Positions 22,780-36,500 of a stretch of 64,000 bases of DNA are shown one piece after another. Source of the DNA: Ipomoea triloba (lineage: Eukaryota; Streptophyta; Magnoliopsida; Solanales; Convolvulaceae); assembly GCF_003576645.1 (NCBI RefSeq), contig NC_044920.1, positions 21,171,749 to 21,235,748 on the forward strand. Direction: 5' to 3'. The notes under the pieces are model-generated. The model was given only the letters and a program-made list of their open reading frames with translations. It was not told the origin of the DNA and made no database searches. Position 1 is the first letter of the stretch, and the number at the start of each line of letters is the position of its first letter. Made by a program: the position numbers and the translations under genes.

Positions 22780-23085
22780 CTATCGATGACGACTGCTGGA
22801 CGAATGACGAACGGACGGCCGGCAAAGCTGGAGAATATGGACTAATGGACTGAAATCGAGACGGCAGCTTAACGGCGAGAACTGAAATCGAGACGGAGCG
22901 GAGCTTGGACGCCGCCGGAGAAGACGTGGTTGGAAGTTGAAGATGGAAGAGATCGACGGAAAATTTTCAGCAGCGACGTCGATACCGAGGCTTGACAGAA
23001 GGCCCCGTAACACGAAGTAACAATAGACGCCTGGAATTCGTTCACTGTTCAATGCCCGGAACCCCGGAGTAGCGCCGTTCAACAA
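22780..23085 (-). other. 101-codon GC-rich ORF upstream of RFT1, unrecognised
   Basis: The minus-strand frame starts MLNGATPGFRALNSERIPGV and ends in a Ser/Arg-rich tail. I recognise no domain. It lies in a GC-rich island upstream of RFT1 on the same strand, so it could be part of a long RFT1 leader, a transposon-borne gene fragment, or chance. Ser/Arg/Pro richness in GC-rich DNA favours chance. Confidence 0.25.
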
Positions 23086-23181
23086 AGAGTGATAGAGTCA
23101 AATAAGGCTGTGTTTGGTTGACATTGTTATTATTTGGTTGATAAGCTTTTAGAATATTATTATGAGTTTGTAATAATTATT

Positions 23182-23566
23182 GTTGCAAAAATTCTCGCCT
23201 AGGCCGCGGCTTAGGCGCTCCTGGACCGAGTCGAATTGCTCCCTAGGCGTCTGCCTAGGTGACCGGCCGCCTAGCGCCTAATTCGGCTCACTGGGCCGAG
23301 TTGGCGGCCGACTAGGTCGAATTTGGCCGAGTTAACTCGAGCGAGTCGGTCTTGTTAATTTTATTATTACATTTATATATATTTAAATTTAAATTTATTT
23401 ATTTATATAAGTAATAGAAGTAAGAGAGATATATATAATATAATATATGACATACACCTACACACATGAATTAATTTTTTGTTTTTATAGGTCGCCGCCT
23501 AGAACCGCTTAGGCGCTAGGCGCTAGTTTACCGTCCGACTAGCATCTAGCGCCTACTGCAACCATG
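23182..23566. mobile_element. Non-autonomous element with CCTAGGCG-rich ends
   Basis: Two GC-rich ends rich in GCCTAGG, GGCGCTAGGCG and AGCGCCTA surround an AT-rich centre (23355-23470). The left end TTGCAAAAATTCTCGCCTAG and the right end GCGCCTACTGCAA are roughly inverse. It appears to sit within another AT-rich repeat whose halves lie at 23110-23180 and 23567-23640. hAT-like non-autonomous elements of this look are common in plants, but I could not fix a target duplication. Confidence 0.5.
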
Positions 23567-23828
23567 GTAATAACCTATTAATTGAAAAACTCATACTCTT
23601 ATTAAATAAATGTTTCATTTCTCTTCATCATTTCTTCCCCAATTATATTAAGAGCATCCTTATCAATGGAGTTTTTTCGCGGTTTTTAATGAGTTTTTGT
23701 AAGTGTGATTAGGAAAGAGAAAATGGGAAAGAAAAAAAAACAAACAAACAAATCCTATTTTTAAAACCAAAAAAAAATTAAAAAAAATGGATGGTTAGCC
23801 GCGTCACTGCACGCGCCCGCTAGGCGCA

Positions 23829-24844
23829 TTAGTTGCACCTGATGCGAGAAGCATCCGAGAATGTAAAGGACAAAATAGGAGTAGTGCGCGTACCAGCCAC
23901 CGCGTCCGCTCCCTGACAGAGAGGCAAATATGTCATTATGCGATCAGGTTTCTCCGATGCTACAACCCATCTATTTCCCGTCACCGGTGAAGGCCTCCGA
24001 TTAGGAGCTCGCATCCAGGCTCCGAATTTTTTCTCCGTGGATTGGTTCGGATCATCAAATGGTTGTGAACAATACATCTTAGTGTGCCCTGTAATGCCAC
24101 ATATAAAGTAGAAATTGGGTAACCTCTCGTAACGAAAGTTGATCAAACTCCAGTTGCCACCATTCTTTTTTATACGCATTTGACTGACAAGTGGTTTCAA
24201 AATGTTAATGCGGACTCTGATGCGCATGAAGGATTTTCCCCATCCGTTGAAAGCTTTTTCGTCTGTGCGGATGAATACACCAATGAAATTCCCAATAGCT
24301 TTCGCAGCTTTATCTGCGAAAAATCCGAGAGGTAGGTCATGAAGTTACACCCGAAAGTCTGTGGTTTCAAGGGGCATGGAAAGTGGTGGGATTTCCGGCT
24401 GAATCTTAGCAAGGACCAGCATGTTTTGTTCAAATGACCATGGGCCATTATCGAGGACGCGATTCATGTCGAGTTCGTGAAAATTTTGGAAGAGATAAGT
24501 GTTGTCGGATAGCTCCTTAGCTGCTACACCCTTTCTTGGACGCCAAACCGAAGCCATAATATCGCGCATAAAAGGGAACTTGATGATCCTTTCAGTGATA
24601 AGCCTTCCAACTAGAGTAAAACGGAAATCCTCAATAGGTTCCGATTCATCGTCGAATCCCAGGTCAATGCCACCAATATCTATGTCGCTGAGAGTTGAAT
24701 TGGGATGTCACCGGTGGAATCGAGGGGTTGTTGAACGGATTGAAAGGGGGGGGGGGGTTCTGGAGTTTTGGATGTTGATGGAGGGAGGGTACTGGGCGAG
24801 GTTGTGGGTTATGGAGTGGGGTTGGTTTGTGGGATTGGATCCAT
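23829..24844 (-). pseudogene. LINE ORF1-type protein (DUF4283 and zinc knuckle), broken
   Basis: Reading on the minus strand, FRFTLVGRLITERIIKFPFM, MASVWRPRKGV, LFQNFHELDMNRVLDNGPWS and MLVLAKIQPEIPPLSMPL form a DUF4283 domain. It continues past a stop with LHDLPLGFFADKAAKAIGNF and then MRIRVRINILKPL, INFRYERLPNFYF and CGITGHTKMYC, a CCHC-type knuckle in which the first cysteine position is tyrosine. One in-frame TAA lies at 24345-24347 (CAA to TAA is the simplest change) and a frameshift lies upstream, probably in the C/G run at 24748-24757. No endonuclease or reverse transcriptase follows, so it is a truncated LINE or a derived gene copy, now dead. Confidence 0.8.
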
Positions 24845-24849
24845 GGTAA

Positions 24850-26089
24850 CCGGGAGGGTGGCGGAGAGACAGAGACAAAAAGTGATGGATGAAAAGAGAG
24901 GAAGGAAATGAAACTTGCTATAGTGGGCAAGAGAGATTGTATGATTTTCTTAATTATTCATTGGCATTAATTAAAGGTCGATGCACCTATTATGTTATTG
25001 CAGAAGATAGATCATTTTCTTGGTCTTTATAACGATACGCGACTTATCATCACAAGATTGACATATCACATTGTTGAAGCAATAATAGTTAAGGGGACAC
25101 ATGAAGGAACCAAAGTTCTTATCCCTCGAATGTCTCTCACTCTTTCTGATACGAGATTGCCTTTCAAGTTCCAGCATAAATAATTCACATTGATGCTTAC
25201 ATATGCCATGACTATCAACAAAAGCTAGGGCCAAACACTAACTCACTTTGGGTTATTGCTGAAAAAACCAGTTTTCAATCACGGTCAATTGTACATGGCA
25301 TTCTCTCGAGTCACCCATCCTGATAGCCTGAAAGTATTAATTAGTTATAGACGAGGATGGGCAAGATTGTGTTGCTACTACCGATGTTGTCTACAAAGAG
25401 GTTTTCAATAATGTGTAAATACAATCAGTGATATTATGTTTTTTTTTTCAAGATGGAAAAATTGCTATATATTTACAAATAAATATATATTTTATACATA
25501 TGAGTTAGAATAGCAATTGATTCCTATAACTGAGTTACTAGAGAACGAGCATATTTGCCCAATTTATAAAAATCTTAAACAATAATATATAAAATCTCTA
25601 AAATTTCAGCACTGCATGCGTACATCTACACATTAGCTATTAATTAAGCAATTATTTGTTGGAATTCAAACAAGGATAACATCAGAAAACATAATCGATC
25701 CAAAACATATCCTCAGTTGTACTATATAATATTTGATGTTATAATTTATATAATTATATATCGATTCAAATATTCTTAATATGTTATAACAAATCCATTC
25801 CGTGCATCGCACAAGTGAAAATACTATTTTTTTTAAAACTAAACACGCTATTAGAATAAAATTTTGATGCCTACACAAACAATTCAATAATTTATTACAA
25901 ATCTCGAGTTAAATCACTTAGATTTATCCTTCCAATTAAATTACTTAGATGTATCATTCCAAAATTTTGAAAGCGATTCTAGTGACATTTAATTCTATTT
26001 TTAATCCTAAATTTTTAAGTTATAGTCAATTTTTAGTTATTTTTTTATTAGAACATCCTTATTTGGTCTTAGTGATTCTAGTGACATTC
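24850..26089. other. AT-rich intergenic DNA, no gene seen
   Basis: Short frames at 24995-25234 and 25666-25887 have no recognisable domain. GATTCTAGTGACATT occurs twice, at 25976-25990 and 26074-26088, the second copy directly bordering the homopolymer satellite. Confidence 0.5.
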
Positions 26090-26597
<508 letters not shown>

Positions 26598-26739
26598 AAA
26601 AGTAAGTTGGTCTGCTATATTTTTGATGTTTTTTTTTTTAAACATATAATTGAAAACTGAAATGCCCTTATATTTAATGATATTTAAACTATTTTATTGA
26701 TAGATGAAAAAAAATGACCATGTCACAATAGGCAAAAAT

Positions 26740-27186
26740 TTGTGTGAGACCGTCTCACCGCGAGACGGGTCGGACGGGTCGGATCAATATGCAAATGTAA
26801 TACTTATGGGCACAAATGTCATATTTATACGCTAAAATATAATACTAATCATGAATAAATTTTTTGTTACTTATAAGGGTAAATGTAATACTTTTGAGAA
26901 AAAATACAATACTTTTACATTTTGATTTAAAAGTATTACAGTTTTACTTCAAAAGTATTATATTTTCCCTTATAAGTAAGGAGCACTTGTCAACATTACT
27001 TATTATGAAAAATGTATTACTTTTTCTCTTATAAGTAACAAAAATTGTATTCTTGATTAGTATTATATTTGAGTATATAAGTATGACATTTGCACATATA
27101 AGTACGATATTTGCATATTGTTTCGACTCGATCCGACTCACGAATAATGATCCATGAGACGGTCTCACATAAGCGTGACCCGTCAC
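26740..27186. mobile_element. Foldback MITE with GTGAGACCGTCTCA ends
   Basis: The left end GTGTGAGACCGTCTCACCG is matched by GAGACGGTCTCACATAAGCG on the right. The inverted arms continue for roughly 180 bp with GGATCAATATGCAAATGTAA on the left and its diverged inverse on the right. The loop is short and AT-rich. It ends about 315 bp upstream of the SMC6 start codon and so may contribute promoter sequence. Confidence 0.8.
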
Positions 27187-27278
27187 AATAATATTAGGAC
27201 AAAAAATAATATTCTGATAAAAAAGACAAGTAGACTCTCACCTATTTTATAGGACCAATTAACTTTGGTTGGAAATGC

Positions 27279-27286
27279 GCGGGAAA
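27279..27286. promoter_or_regulatory. E2F-like site, distal, SMC6 promoter
   Basis: GCGGGAAA, the reverse complement of TTTCCCGC, is an exact match to the plant E2F consensus WTTSSCSS. It lies about 220 bp upstream of the SMC6 ATG, as expected for a cell-cycle-regulated genome-maintenance gene. Function is not demonstrated by the sequence. Confidence 0.5.
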
Positions 27287-27345
27287 ACAGCGACACAATT
27301 CTTTAGGTAGGGGATGGTAACTTTGCGCGGCCCAATGAAAAGTTA

Positions 27346-27353
27346 ACACGTGT
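27346..27353. promoter_or_regulatory. G-box ACACGTGT
   Basis: A palindromic ACACGTGT with the CACGTG core lies about 150 bp upstream of the SMC6 ATG. A CCCAAT sequence lies nearby at 27331-27336. G-boxes bind bZIP and bHLH factors; the role here is unknown. Confidence 0.4.
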
Positions 27354-27391
27354 GAAGGGTACAAAGTGCCGCCGATAAAGTCGATCACTCT

Positions 27392-27399
27392 ATTCCCGC
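27392..27399. promoter_or_regulatory. E2F-like site, proximal, SMC6 promoter
   Basis: ATTCCCGC matches WTTSSCSS and lies about 105 bp upstream of the SMC6 ATG. Together with the site at 27279 it makes an E2F pair 113 bp apart. Confidence 0.45.
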
Positions 27400-27455
27400 C
27401 GTTGCTCCCCTCTCGCTTTCTGTAATCTGTTCTATCTGAAGAGGAACCCATCGTG

Positions 27456-27470
27456 ATGACACCAACGTAA
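27456..27470 (+). other. Four-codon upstream ORF in the probable SMC6 leader
   Basis: ATG ACA CCA ACG TAA lies 33 bp before the SMC6 start. It matters only if transcription begins upstream of 27456, which the sequence cannot show. Confidence 0.35.
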
Positions 27471-27502
27471 TCATAAGAAGAAGGTTGTTGCAAGTCGAAT
27501 CT

Positions 27503-30500
27503 ATGGCGAATCCTAGGGTTTTTGGCAACCCAAAATCAAATCAAGCTGGTACTATTTCTAAAATCCGAGTCGAAAATTTTATGTGCCATAACAATCTCGA
27601 AATCGACTTCGGAGAATCGGTGAATTTTATCACAGGCCAAAATGGAAGTAAGCTCTCTCGTCTCCTTGCTCTTTTAAGTAGTTGTGCCTTTCCTTTGCCG
27701 CTGTTCAATGTGTTCTGTTTAGTAAGTAGAGAGTAGATGCCGGGAAAAGGGTAAGTTTTTCGGGGGATATATTTTGTGGTATACGAAGCTGAACTGGCAA
27801 TTGCTACTCTAAAATTTTGTCGCCCATAGGAATTAGTTGTGAGTTTATTTTGTGTAGGGTTAATTCTTATCAATTCCATCTGAAATATGTCAATTTAGTT
27901 TCTTGGTATTGATTGATATTTGAATGCTTTAGGTGGTAAAAGTGCGATCCTCACTGCCTTGTGTTTGGCGTTTGGAAGCCGTGCTAGAGGCACGCAAAGG
28001 GCAAATACAATGAAGGACTTCATAAAGACAGGCTGCAGGTTTGTTGTTATCTGGTTCTGTTTCTCCTATATTAGTACACGATTGATAAAATATATGAAAG
28101 TAATTCTCTATCATCATTTTATTAGTGTGGCCTCCCCAAGCTCTTTTTGCTCCCCTTGAAACAAGCTTTGTAACTCCAATTGCATTTCCGTTGCATATTA
28201 TCTCTCTTTTCAAGGGTTCAGGTTTTAGAGTGGGGTTTGGGAGTGTGATGTAACATTTTTATTCTTTGGAGGTGTGCATTCTTCATTTCATCTAATATTA
28301 TTTTAGAACTTAAACTAAGACATCTGTCAATACTTAACATTAGGGGGTGTTTGGTTTGCATATGTTACTTAACATAGGTATGTGGTATTGCTGTATTGGA
28401 ATATTACATACTGGTGTTTGGATTGTGCTATCTTATATTCCGCAAGAATGCCACTTTACTGCTATATCAGATTTTTGTATTACTAGGAATCTGACATTCC
28501 TTGACCTAAGTGTAATGACACTGCAAAAGTAGCTTTCCCTTGTATACTTAAAATTAACAGTGTATTGTTAACACTTAATTTTTTATTCTGTCCATTTACT
28601 GCTTGTTTGACCTAGCTTATGTTTTAGGCATATCTACTTAAAAGATTGATAAGCTAAGCCAAGCACTAACTTTCTAAAAATTTAAATTATCTTTTGGGAG
28701 TAGATGAGCTGAATTACAATTATCTACATGTAACCCTGAATTTAGGCTTTTGGTAAAGGCTCTATGCTTAAAAGAGGTGCATGCTTGATCGAACTCTTAA
28801 GTTCTCATTTTTGTTCTGATGTATTCCAATTATTTACTATCAATGTATAAAACCACAGCATTATTCAATTAATAATGTCCTTTTTTCTAATTTTGTGCTA
28901 TCATATTAATGAATCAAGTTTCAAAAGTAAATCATCCACACAATATATGTTATAACAAGAAAGGCTTTCAATGTGCATTTAGCCAAACAAAATAAAAACT
29001 TGTTTAATAAGTTCATTATAAAAAGGACTTATCTAAATTGATCTATTTAAAGAAGTTACAGTTGGGCCAAATAAGCCCTGTGTCATACCAAGTTTTTTTT
29101 TTGTTTTTTTGTTTTTTTGCAAGTGTCATACCAAGCTTATTGTGTTCTTTTAATTGTAAGATACATTAATCCCATGAAAACTTTTGCAGCTATGCTCTTG
29201 TACATGTAGAGATAAAGAACCAAGGGGAGGATTCTTTCAAGCCTGAAACATATGGTCGGACCATAATAGTAGAGCGCAGGATATCAGAATCTGCCAGTTC
29301 TATCATTTTAAAGAACCACCAAGGTTTCTTGTATTATTACTTTATAATAACTGGTTCTCACTGGATTGAAATTAAGGATTTTGTTCTTTGTAATTTTATA
29401 ACTTTATATGAGCATTAATCAATCTAGAAGGTATTTTACCCAAGTAGAAATATCCAGTGTGATCTGCTTAATATGAAGAATCATAGGAATGCTTTTATAA
29501 TTTCTATCCTGTTTCTTAAAGATGCTTTTTTGTGTACCAATTTGCTAGTTCCTCTTCATTCCTATTGGAGCTCGGATCATGCTATATTCCTGAAACACAT
29601 GCTAAGTCTAGGATTATTATATATTTGAGCTTGATATTCAATCTACACCCAAACAATACATTTGCGTATAATTATTTTTAATTTTTATTTCTTAAATTAT
29701 GTAATACCGTTTAGTGTAGTTAGGGTGTTAACTACTTTACTTTTATTTTCTTCCATCTCCTTTGTCCTATGTTGTAATAACCAAATCTTCTTACATTTGG
29801 CATTCTTTCTGGTATCCTTTTCCACTCTCATCTCTTTCTGTGTATCATTCATCAGCAAGAAAGGTGCCATATTGCCCCTTCTGTTGAAGATTATTAATTC
29901 AAACTTTCCAGTGTGGCTTTGAAAATTAACATCCTAGTTGGGAGTTCTAATTCTGCTACATTGCTGAAGCATAGACTAATTTTAAGATTAGTTTGGCAAA
30001 CATTGATATTCTTGTCTGTGCAACCAATACCTTCAAGTATACTCATTTTCTGAGCTATTATTTTCATCTATTTTTCTCTCTATTATAATACACAATTTCT
30101 TACCTATGATATTCATTTCTGTTTCCGTTTTCCCATCTCCCCTCTATGTATCACTCACTCTCCAGGCAAAAAGGTGGCTACTCGAAGAGAGGACCTCCAT
30201 GAACTAGTGGAGCACTTTAATGTGAGAATGGGCCTTATACATGCCATGTGGACTATTCTTTGATGATTAAAGGCCTTGATCATTTGTTTGTTTTTGTAGA
30301 TTGATGTTGAAAATCCGTGTGTTATAATGAGTCAAGACAAAAGTCGAGAATTCTTGCATTCTGGAAATGACAGAGACAAGTTCAAGGTAGGCAACTCAAG
30401 TTGTGAAAAGTATTTAGAATTTGTGTTCTTTGCTCAGTGAAATTTGTCTAACCTTGATTTAGTTACTTAGTTACTAGTAACTAATTAGGATAGCATAGAG

Positions 30501-33500
30501 GCAAATTATGAGAATTGCATACTTGCTAATATTATCTTATGCAGTTCTTTTTCAAGGCAACACTTCTTCAGCAAGTGGAGGATCTTCTGAAGGGTATTGA
30601 AGGTCACCTGTGTAATGCAGATAGTCTGATTGATGAACTAGAGAAGTCCATTAGCCCAATAGTTAAGGAAATTGAGGAGCTGAAGATCAAGATAAAAAGT
30701 GTGGAACACATAGAAGAGATATCTCATCAGTTGGAGTTGCTAAAAAAGAAACTAGCTTGGTCGTGGGTCTATAATGTAGACACTCAACTGCGGGAAAAAA
30801 GTGAGTTGATTGTGAAAATGAATGGACGGATTCCTATGTGTCAGTCCCGAATAGATCAGTGGACGGTAAGTGCTGCATTTATGGTTTTAATAAAGAAGGT
30901 TGCTCAGGAATAGTTATGCCTATTGGTAACATGCTGATTTATTGTACCCATCTCTCATCTACTCTTGTTTTTTCTTGTTAGAGAATGGCATATTCCTACT
31001 TTGGCAATTAATAGCTAATTTGTTCCCTTACTCCTACATCATTCCCATGGGTTTCATGTTGAGTTAATTAAGTAAATCCTCAGGTTGATGATTTAGCTTT
31101 CTCTGATTGGTCTGTATTAAAGTATTATGTTCGCCTGTGATGATCAAAATTGTAATGTAATGGATCTGGTGGAACTATGAAATGTGGACTGTGATACAAC
31201 TAGTAGGAAGTAAGGTGGTAGGAACACTTCTGCTTTTAATTCTTACAAAGTAGGATGCCAAATTGCCAATTTTGGTTAGGATTGTTACTTGTCTTCTTTT
31301 GTGGGTTACTTGTCATTTCCTTGAAGGACAGTCCATCTATAATGGAAACAATTAAGTGGATGCTGTTGTGGCATGGCTGGACTGTGGGGTGGCTTGGAGT
31401 CTTGGACTGGTGGCCCTGGTACAACATTCATTGTTTCCCACCAATGTGATTATGGTGGAACTATGCATTTTTTATATAGAGAGGATAACAATGTTTTTTG
31501 GTTGTGGACAGTTGTGTTTATAGGGAGTGAAATTGATTGTTTAAAAAAGGATGCACCCATCATATGGGTGAGGCCATTCAAGAAGAGTTTTATTTTATCC
31601 ATTTTAAATTTTTTTTTTCCCGTTTGGTTGTGCGTGGTAATACCAGCCATCTGATGCTTATAAAATGCCGAGGCTTAGGTTCCAATGTAGGGGTGGTGCT
31701 ATTGGTTCTCTTTCAGTTTGTGTTTTCAATGTTTGCTTTGACCTAGTATGTAGCGTTGATGAATAACACAATTGTATAGTATTGCATTCGATTGCTATTT
31801 CCTAAAATATTTAGCATATGTTAATATGGTACCCCCTATTTGTGTTATATTTTGCTTTGCAAAATGTGCACCATCAACTATTAGGTGAACAATCTAAGAG
31901 TTGAATATTGAATCAGGTACTATTTCCCTCTTGATTATTGTCAAGTTTGGATTGGATGATCGCTATTGGTGACTTGTCCAAATGTTTTAAATGTTGAGAC
32001 CTAGCAATGTATATTTGTTTTTTGGTCTCATATCCTTGCTTTTCTCGTTTCATTTTTTGATCATATCATAGTATTATACATATAATCAACAAACATCAAG
32101 AAATATATCATTTTAATGGGCAGAAAAAGATTGAGGATTTGAGTGATTGCATAGCCAAGAAAAATGCACAAGTTGCAGTTTTAATGGAGGAGACATCAAA
32201 ATTCATGACCGAGAAGGATGATTTGAAGCAACGCATTTCTTTGGTATGGTGGTTGCTTTACATTTTCCTTTTGTGGTTTTGGATTGAGATCTATTGTGAT
32301 TTTGATGAAAATGATTTACTTCTGTTGTGTCATAGTAAGGTCCGGTTTAGCTTGTGACCAAGTGTGCTGTTGTTGACAGTTATGTCAAGAGTCCAACCTG
32401 GAAACCATTTTGACATTCTCATTCTGTACTACCTGCATAATAGCATTTGATCAAATAGAATGTTCCATATTTTAACGAAGAGCTTAATCAATTAGAGGGT
32501 GGATATATTCTATATTTTATTTAGTTTCCTTGATGGAAAGAATTGTTTCCTTCATGCATACTGATACTGTTTCTTTGAACTGTTCTTGATTGTTCTATAT
32601 GCTTCCACATCCCTGATAATGTGATGTTTGATGTGTGGATTTTATTTCTTAGGCTACAAGAGATAAGCTTGGCTTAGAAGAAGAACATGGACGAAAAGCC
32701 AATTACATTCAGACATTAGAAAAACGGCGGAAGTTGCTGGACAGACAAATTCATGAAACTCAAGAGCAACATATTAGAAATACTCAGGTTCCTTTACCTC
32801 TTTGAATTAATGGCTTTTAGTTTTTTAATCTTTGGTTTTCTTAGAAAATGACAAGTTGGATTTCTTGTTTTACATCTTGTGAACTAATTAGTCTTAGAGA
32901 AACTTGAAGTATCATAATCTTAGAATTATCAAAAGTTTTGGAAAGAAAGATTACTATAGTCATACAATGTGGCAATCAACTGCAATATGTTTGGTTTTTT
33001 TGTGGGAGATAGGATTGATGCAATATGCAAAGTTGCTTGATTATCACAAATTAACTTCATAGAACAAATTTGGCAGAAATTGAGTTTTGTGAGACCTTAA
33101 CCCAAATTAGCTTACATATTCCAAGTGTCATTACTCGGTATTCTGTTTTTGCACTTGAATAGAGTTGTCAAAACTAGTTTTACCTACTGGGCCAACCTGC
33201 CTCGCCCCTTATATAGGTAGGGGCGGGTTTTGATTTTGGCAGCCCACAAAAAGAGTGGGCCTTAGAGGGCTTGCCCATAAAATAAAATGATATATATATA
33301 TATATATATTTTTTTTTTTCATTTTATTTTATTATTTTTAGTGTTGTATACAGTGGATATTGGGCTAGTAAAAGTCCCAAAGAAATTAGGATTTAATTTG
33401 AATGATGATAGCAATGAAATTATAATATTATATATTAGAATATTAGATTAGCATATTAGAATATTATTATAGGTTATAGAATAGGACTTAGAATGTATCG

Positions 33501-36500
33501 AATTATGAACTATCTACTAAATTTTTTTTTTTTTGGGTTTGCTTGGCCTGCCCAGCTTGCAGGCATTGAAGGGGGGTGGGGCTGGCTAGCCAACTCTAGG
33601 ACCTTTTAAGTAGTGGGCCTCAGAGGCCTGCCTTGCCCCTTGCGGCCTGCATTGACAACTCTACGCCAATAATCCCTATAAAGCAACCTTATACTTGGGA
33701 GGTCTTTTCACATATCTTAAGATTTTGATGGTTACTTGGATCGGATAATGACTCCCCATATCTTGTAAGAGTTTAACATTTGGATCCATGGGTGTTAGCT
33801 GGCTGTCTGGCTTGCTATTTGTCATACTTGTTTCTTCAAGAGCGTCCAAAGCATATTTTCATTGGGACATAAGTTACATTGTTTGGATTGAGCAACCTCA
33901 ATACCAAGAAAATAATTCAATTTTTCAAGATCTTTTGTATCAAAATGTTCGATTTATTCCTTCTATATCGCCCCTTTTAATAACAATGTGAATGTCATCA
34001 ACATAAATCACAATATATATGCTTTTTCTAGTTAGATGTTTATAAAAGATAGAATATCAACCTTGCTTTGAATCATGGCAAATTGTTGAACACTATCACT
34101 AAACCAAACATGGGGGATTGATGCACATAGTGAGAGCATTTGAAGCAACATACTAGATTTGGTCTTGTCTGGGCCACAAAACTAGGGGGTTGCTCCATAT
34201 ACACTTTTTCTTGTTTGGGGTATTGATCCGCCTATTCACTCTAGTAGGATATGAGGCTCTTGAATGTGCCCTAGTTGACATGATTCACATTCTATAGATT
34301 TTAGGTTTGACAAACTAGGAACAAGTTAGCATAGTTTATTGAGGCTAGGATGTCCTAAATGACAATGATCAAGACAAGGTAAAAGATTAGCCATGCAAGT
34401 TGCGTTGGCATCATCAGTGGAGCATAAGAGATTGTAAAGTCCTCATTATTCATATCCTGTACCAATCATCTGCCTCTTCTGTCGGTCATGAACAACCACC
34501 GAATCAAAAGATAAGGTAACACAATAGTTATGAGTGTGAGTAGACTAATGGAATGAAATCAAGTTGAAAGGACGACTAGGAATATATAAGATAAAGATAA
34601 AGAATGAAGGGTGAATTTTTTATTTCCTTTAGCCTTTCCTTTTGATCCATCACCAATGGTAACATATGAAAGAGAATTTGAAAAGTTAATATGGGAGAAA
34701 AAAGAGGGGTTACTAGAGATGCGATTAGTGGCTCCTGATTCCAAGACCCAAACTAAGCCGGATTGTGAAATTAAAGTAGTGTGAGAAGTGTTGGGAGAAA
34801 TGTATATTGAGTTATGTTAACCATAGTTAGTTTTCCATGCATTTTCCAACAAACCTCAAAGGGGTGTGCCCTTGTTTGTTACAAAAATCACAGAAACAAG
34901 ATGATGAATTTTGTCCTCCACCTTGGTTACTTCCTCACCCTCTTCCCCTATTGTTACCATGATAACTTTGTGAAGTGAGAGTAGAGTTTTCAAGTTTTAA
35001 CTATGGTGGTGGATGATGTGTTTTGTTCGTACGCATAAGAGACTTGAAAAAGTATCTTAAACATTTCTTTGGTATTTGGAACAGTACTATCAGACGTATA
35101 CTGTTACGGGCTTTGCTCAAACTTTGGTTTGAGTTTAGCAAGTGTAGTGACAACGAAGAACTTGTCTCATTGGGTAAGTTGTTCTGCTAGTGATCTTCCA
35201 ATAGTCATGAGTTTACTGAGTTCATCAATAAGTCGCTGGATTTTCCCTAGAAATTTCTCCATCAACATCTCTGACTTCTTGATATTTAATATTACTCAAT
35301 AAAATAATAGCGGGAGATATCATTTGTATAAAGGGACTGAGCTTGTTTCCACATAGAAAAACAAGTCTTGAATCGCCGAAACATAGGAATCGCATAAAAA
35401 ACAAGTGATTGCTGTAGTAGATTGCATAGTTGGGCTTCAACTCCTTCCCAAACATTTCTTTCATGCTAGATTTCTTGTACTTATATAGTAAGATGATCAA
35501 CAATTTCTTGTCCCATAAACCATAGTTCCACTGCAAAGGTCTGATCTTGATAATTTGGGACTCCATTAGTTTCTCATTGGTGATGACTAAGTTCCTTGAG
35601 AGATTTGGAATAGACTTTAGGCTGGGCAGGAACATTCTCAACAGTGTTTAAAACTTCAACTTCGGTAGTTCGGTCATTGTTATTTTTAAAATATGAAAAA
35701 ACTCATGGAGGGTCGTGGACAAGAGACAAGTTGAATTGGAGAATTTGGCCAGAAGAAGTCGCTGTAGAAGATCTCACTCGCCAATGCATGGTTCAGAGGT
35801 TTGTCAGCGTGCAGGTGCATGCGGGGACTGTTGCCGAAATAAGATGGGCAGAGTCGCCTGCCCTCCTTTGGAAGGTTTATTGCACCAATTTAGTGAAGAG
35901 GGCTCCTAGCCGTGCACAACTGACAAAATGGTAGAATAATGAACAATGTTTGTCCTGTTCATCTATAGAAAAATTGAAGGAATTTCAGTCCCCAGAAGAA
36001 GAGAGGCTTTGATACCATGTGAAGAAGCAATGAAATATTGTTTTTATTCAGTTCACTAACCAGATTATACTAGGCTGCTACATATATGTGATATGTCATA
36101 CAAGGAAGACACAGGGATAAAAGCTAAATAATTGCAAGGCTGCTCAAGGTAACTATTCCTAATGGAGGCCATGCTGCTATAGGGATTAGGCTGCTCCAGA
36201 CTACAGTGTACAAGATTAAGGAAAAGACAAGACATATACCTCAACAAAGTTATTAGGCAATATATCTAGTTTCATATCTTCTCTCTTTCCCTCCCATGAT
36301 TCTACTACTTAACACATCAAGTTTCTGCCTCAGTGGTGGATGGTATTTTGGGTGAGCTTACTGTTTAGGTGAACAGTAACTGCACACCTTTCATTTTTGG
36401 TTCCGATTTTCATCTTTACGAAAGTCAATTAGCCTTGCGTGTCTTCTCCCGTGTTCCAATTTGACCTGACCTTTTTGCAGTGTACTTAAAATAAAATTGT

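Noticed and set aside
31255..31746. Trp-rich ORFs in SMC6 intron 6
   Set aside because: They lie between two well-supported SMC6 exons, overlap each other in different frames and match no family.
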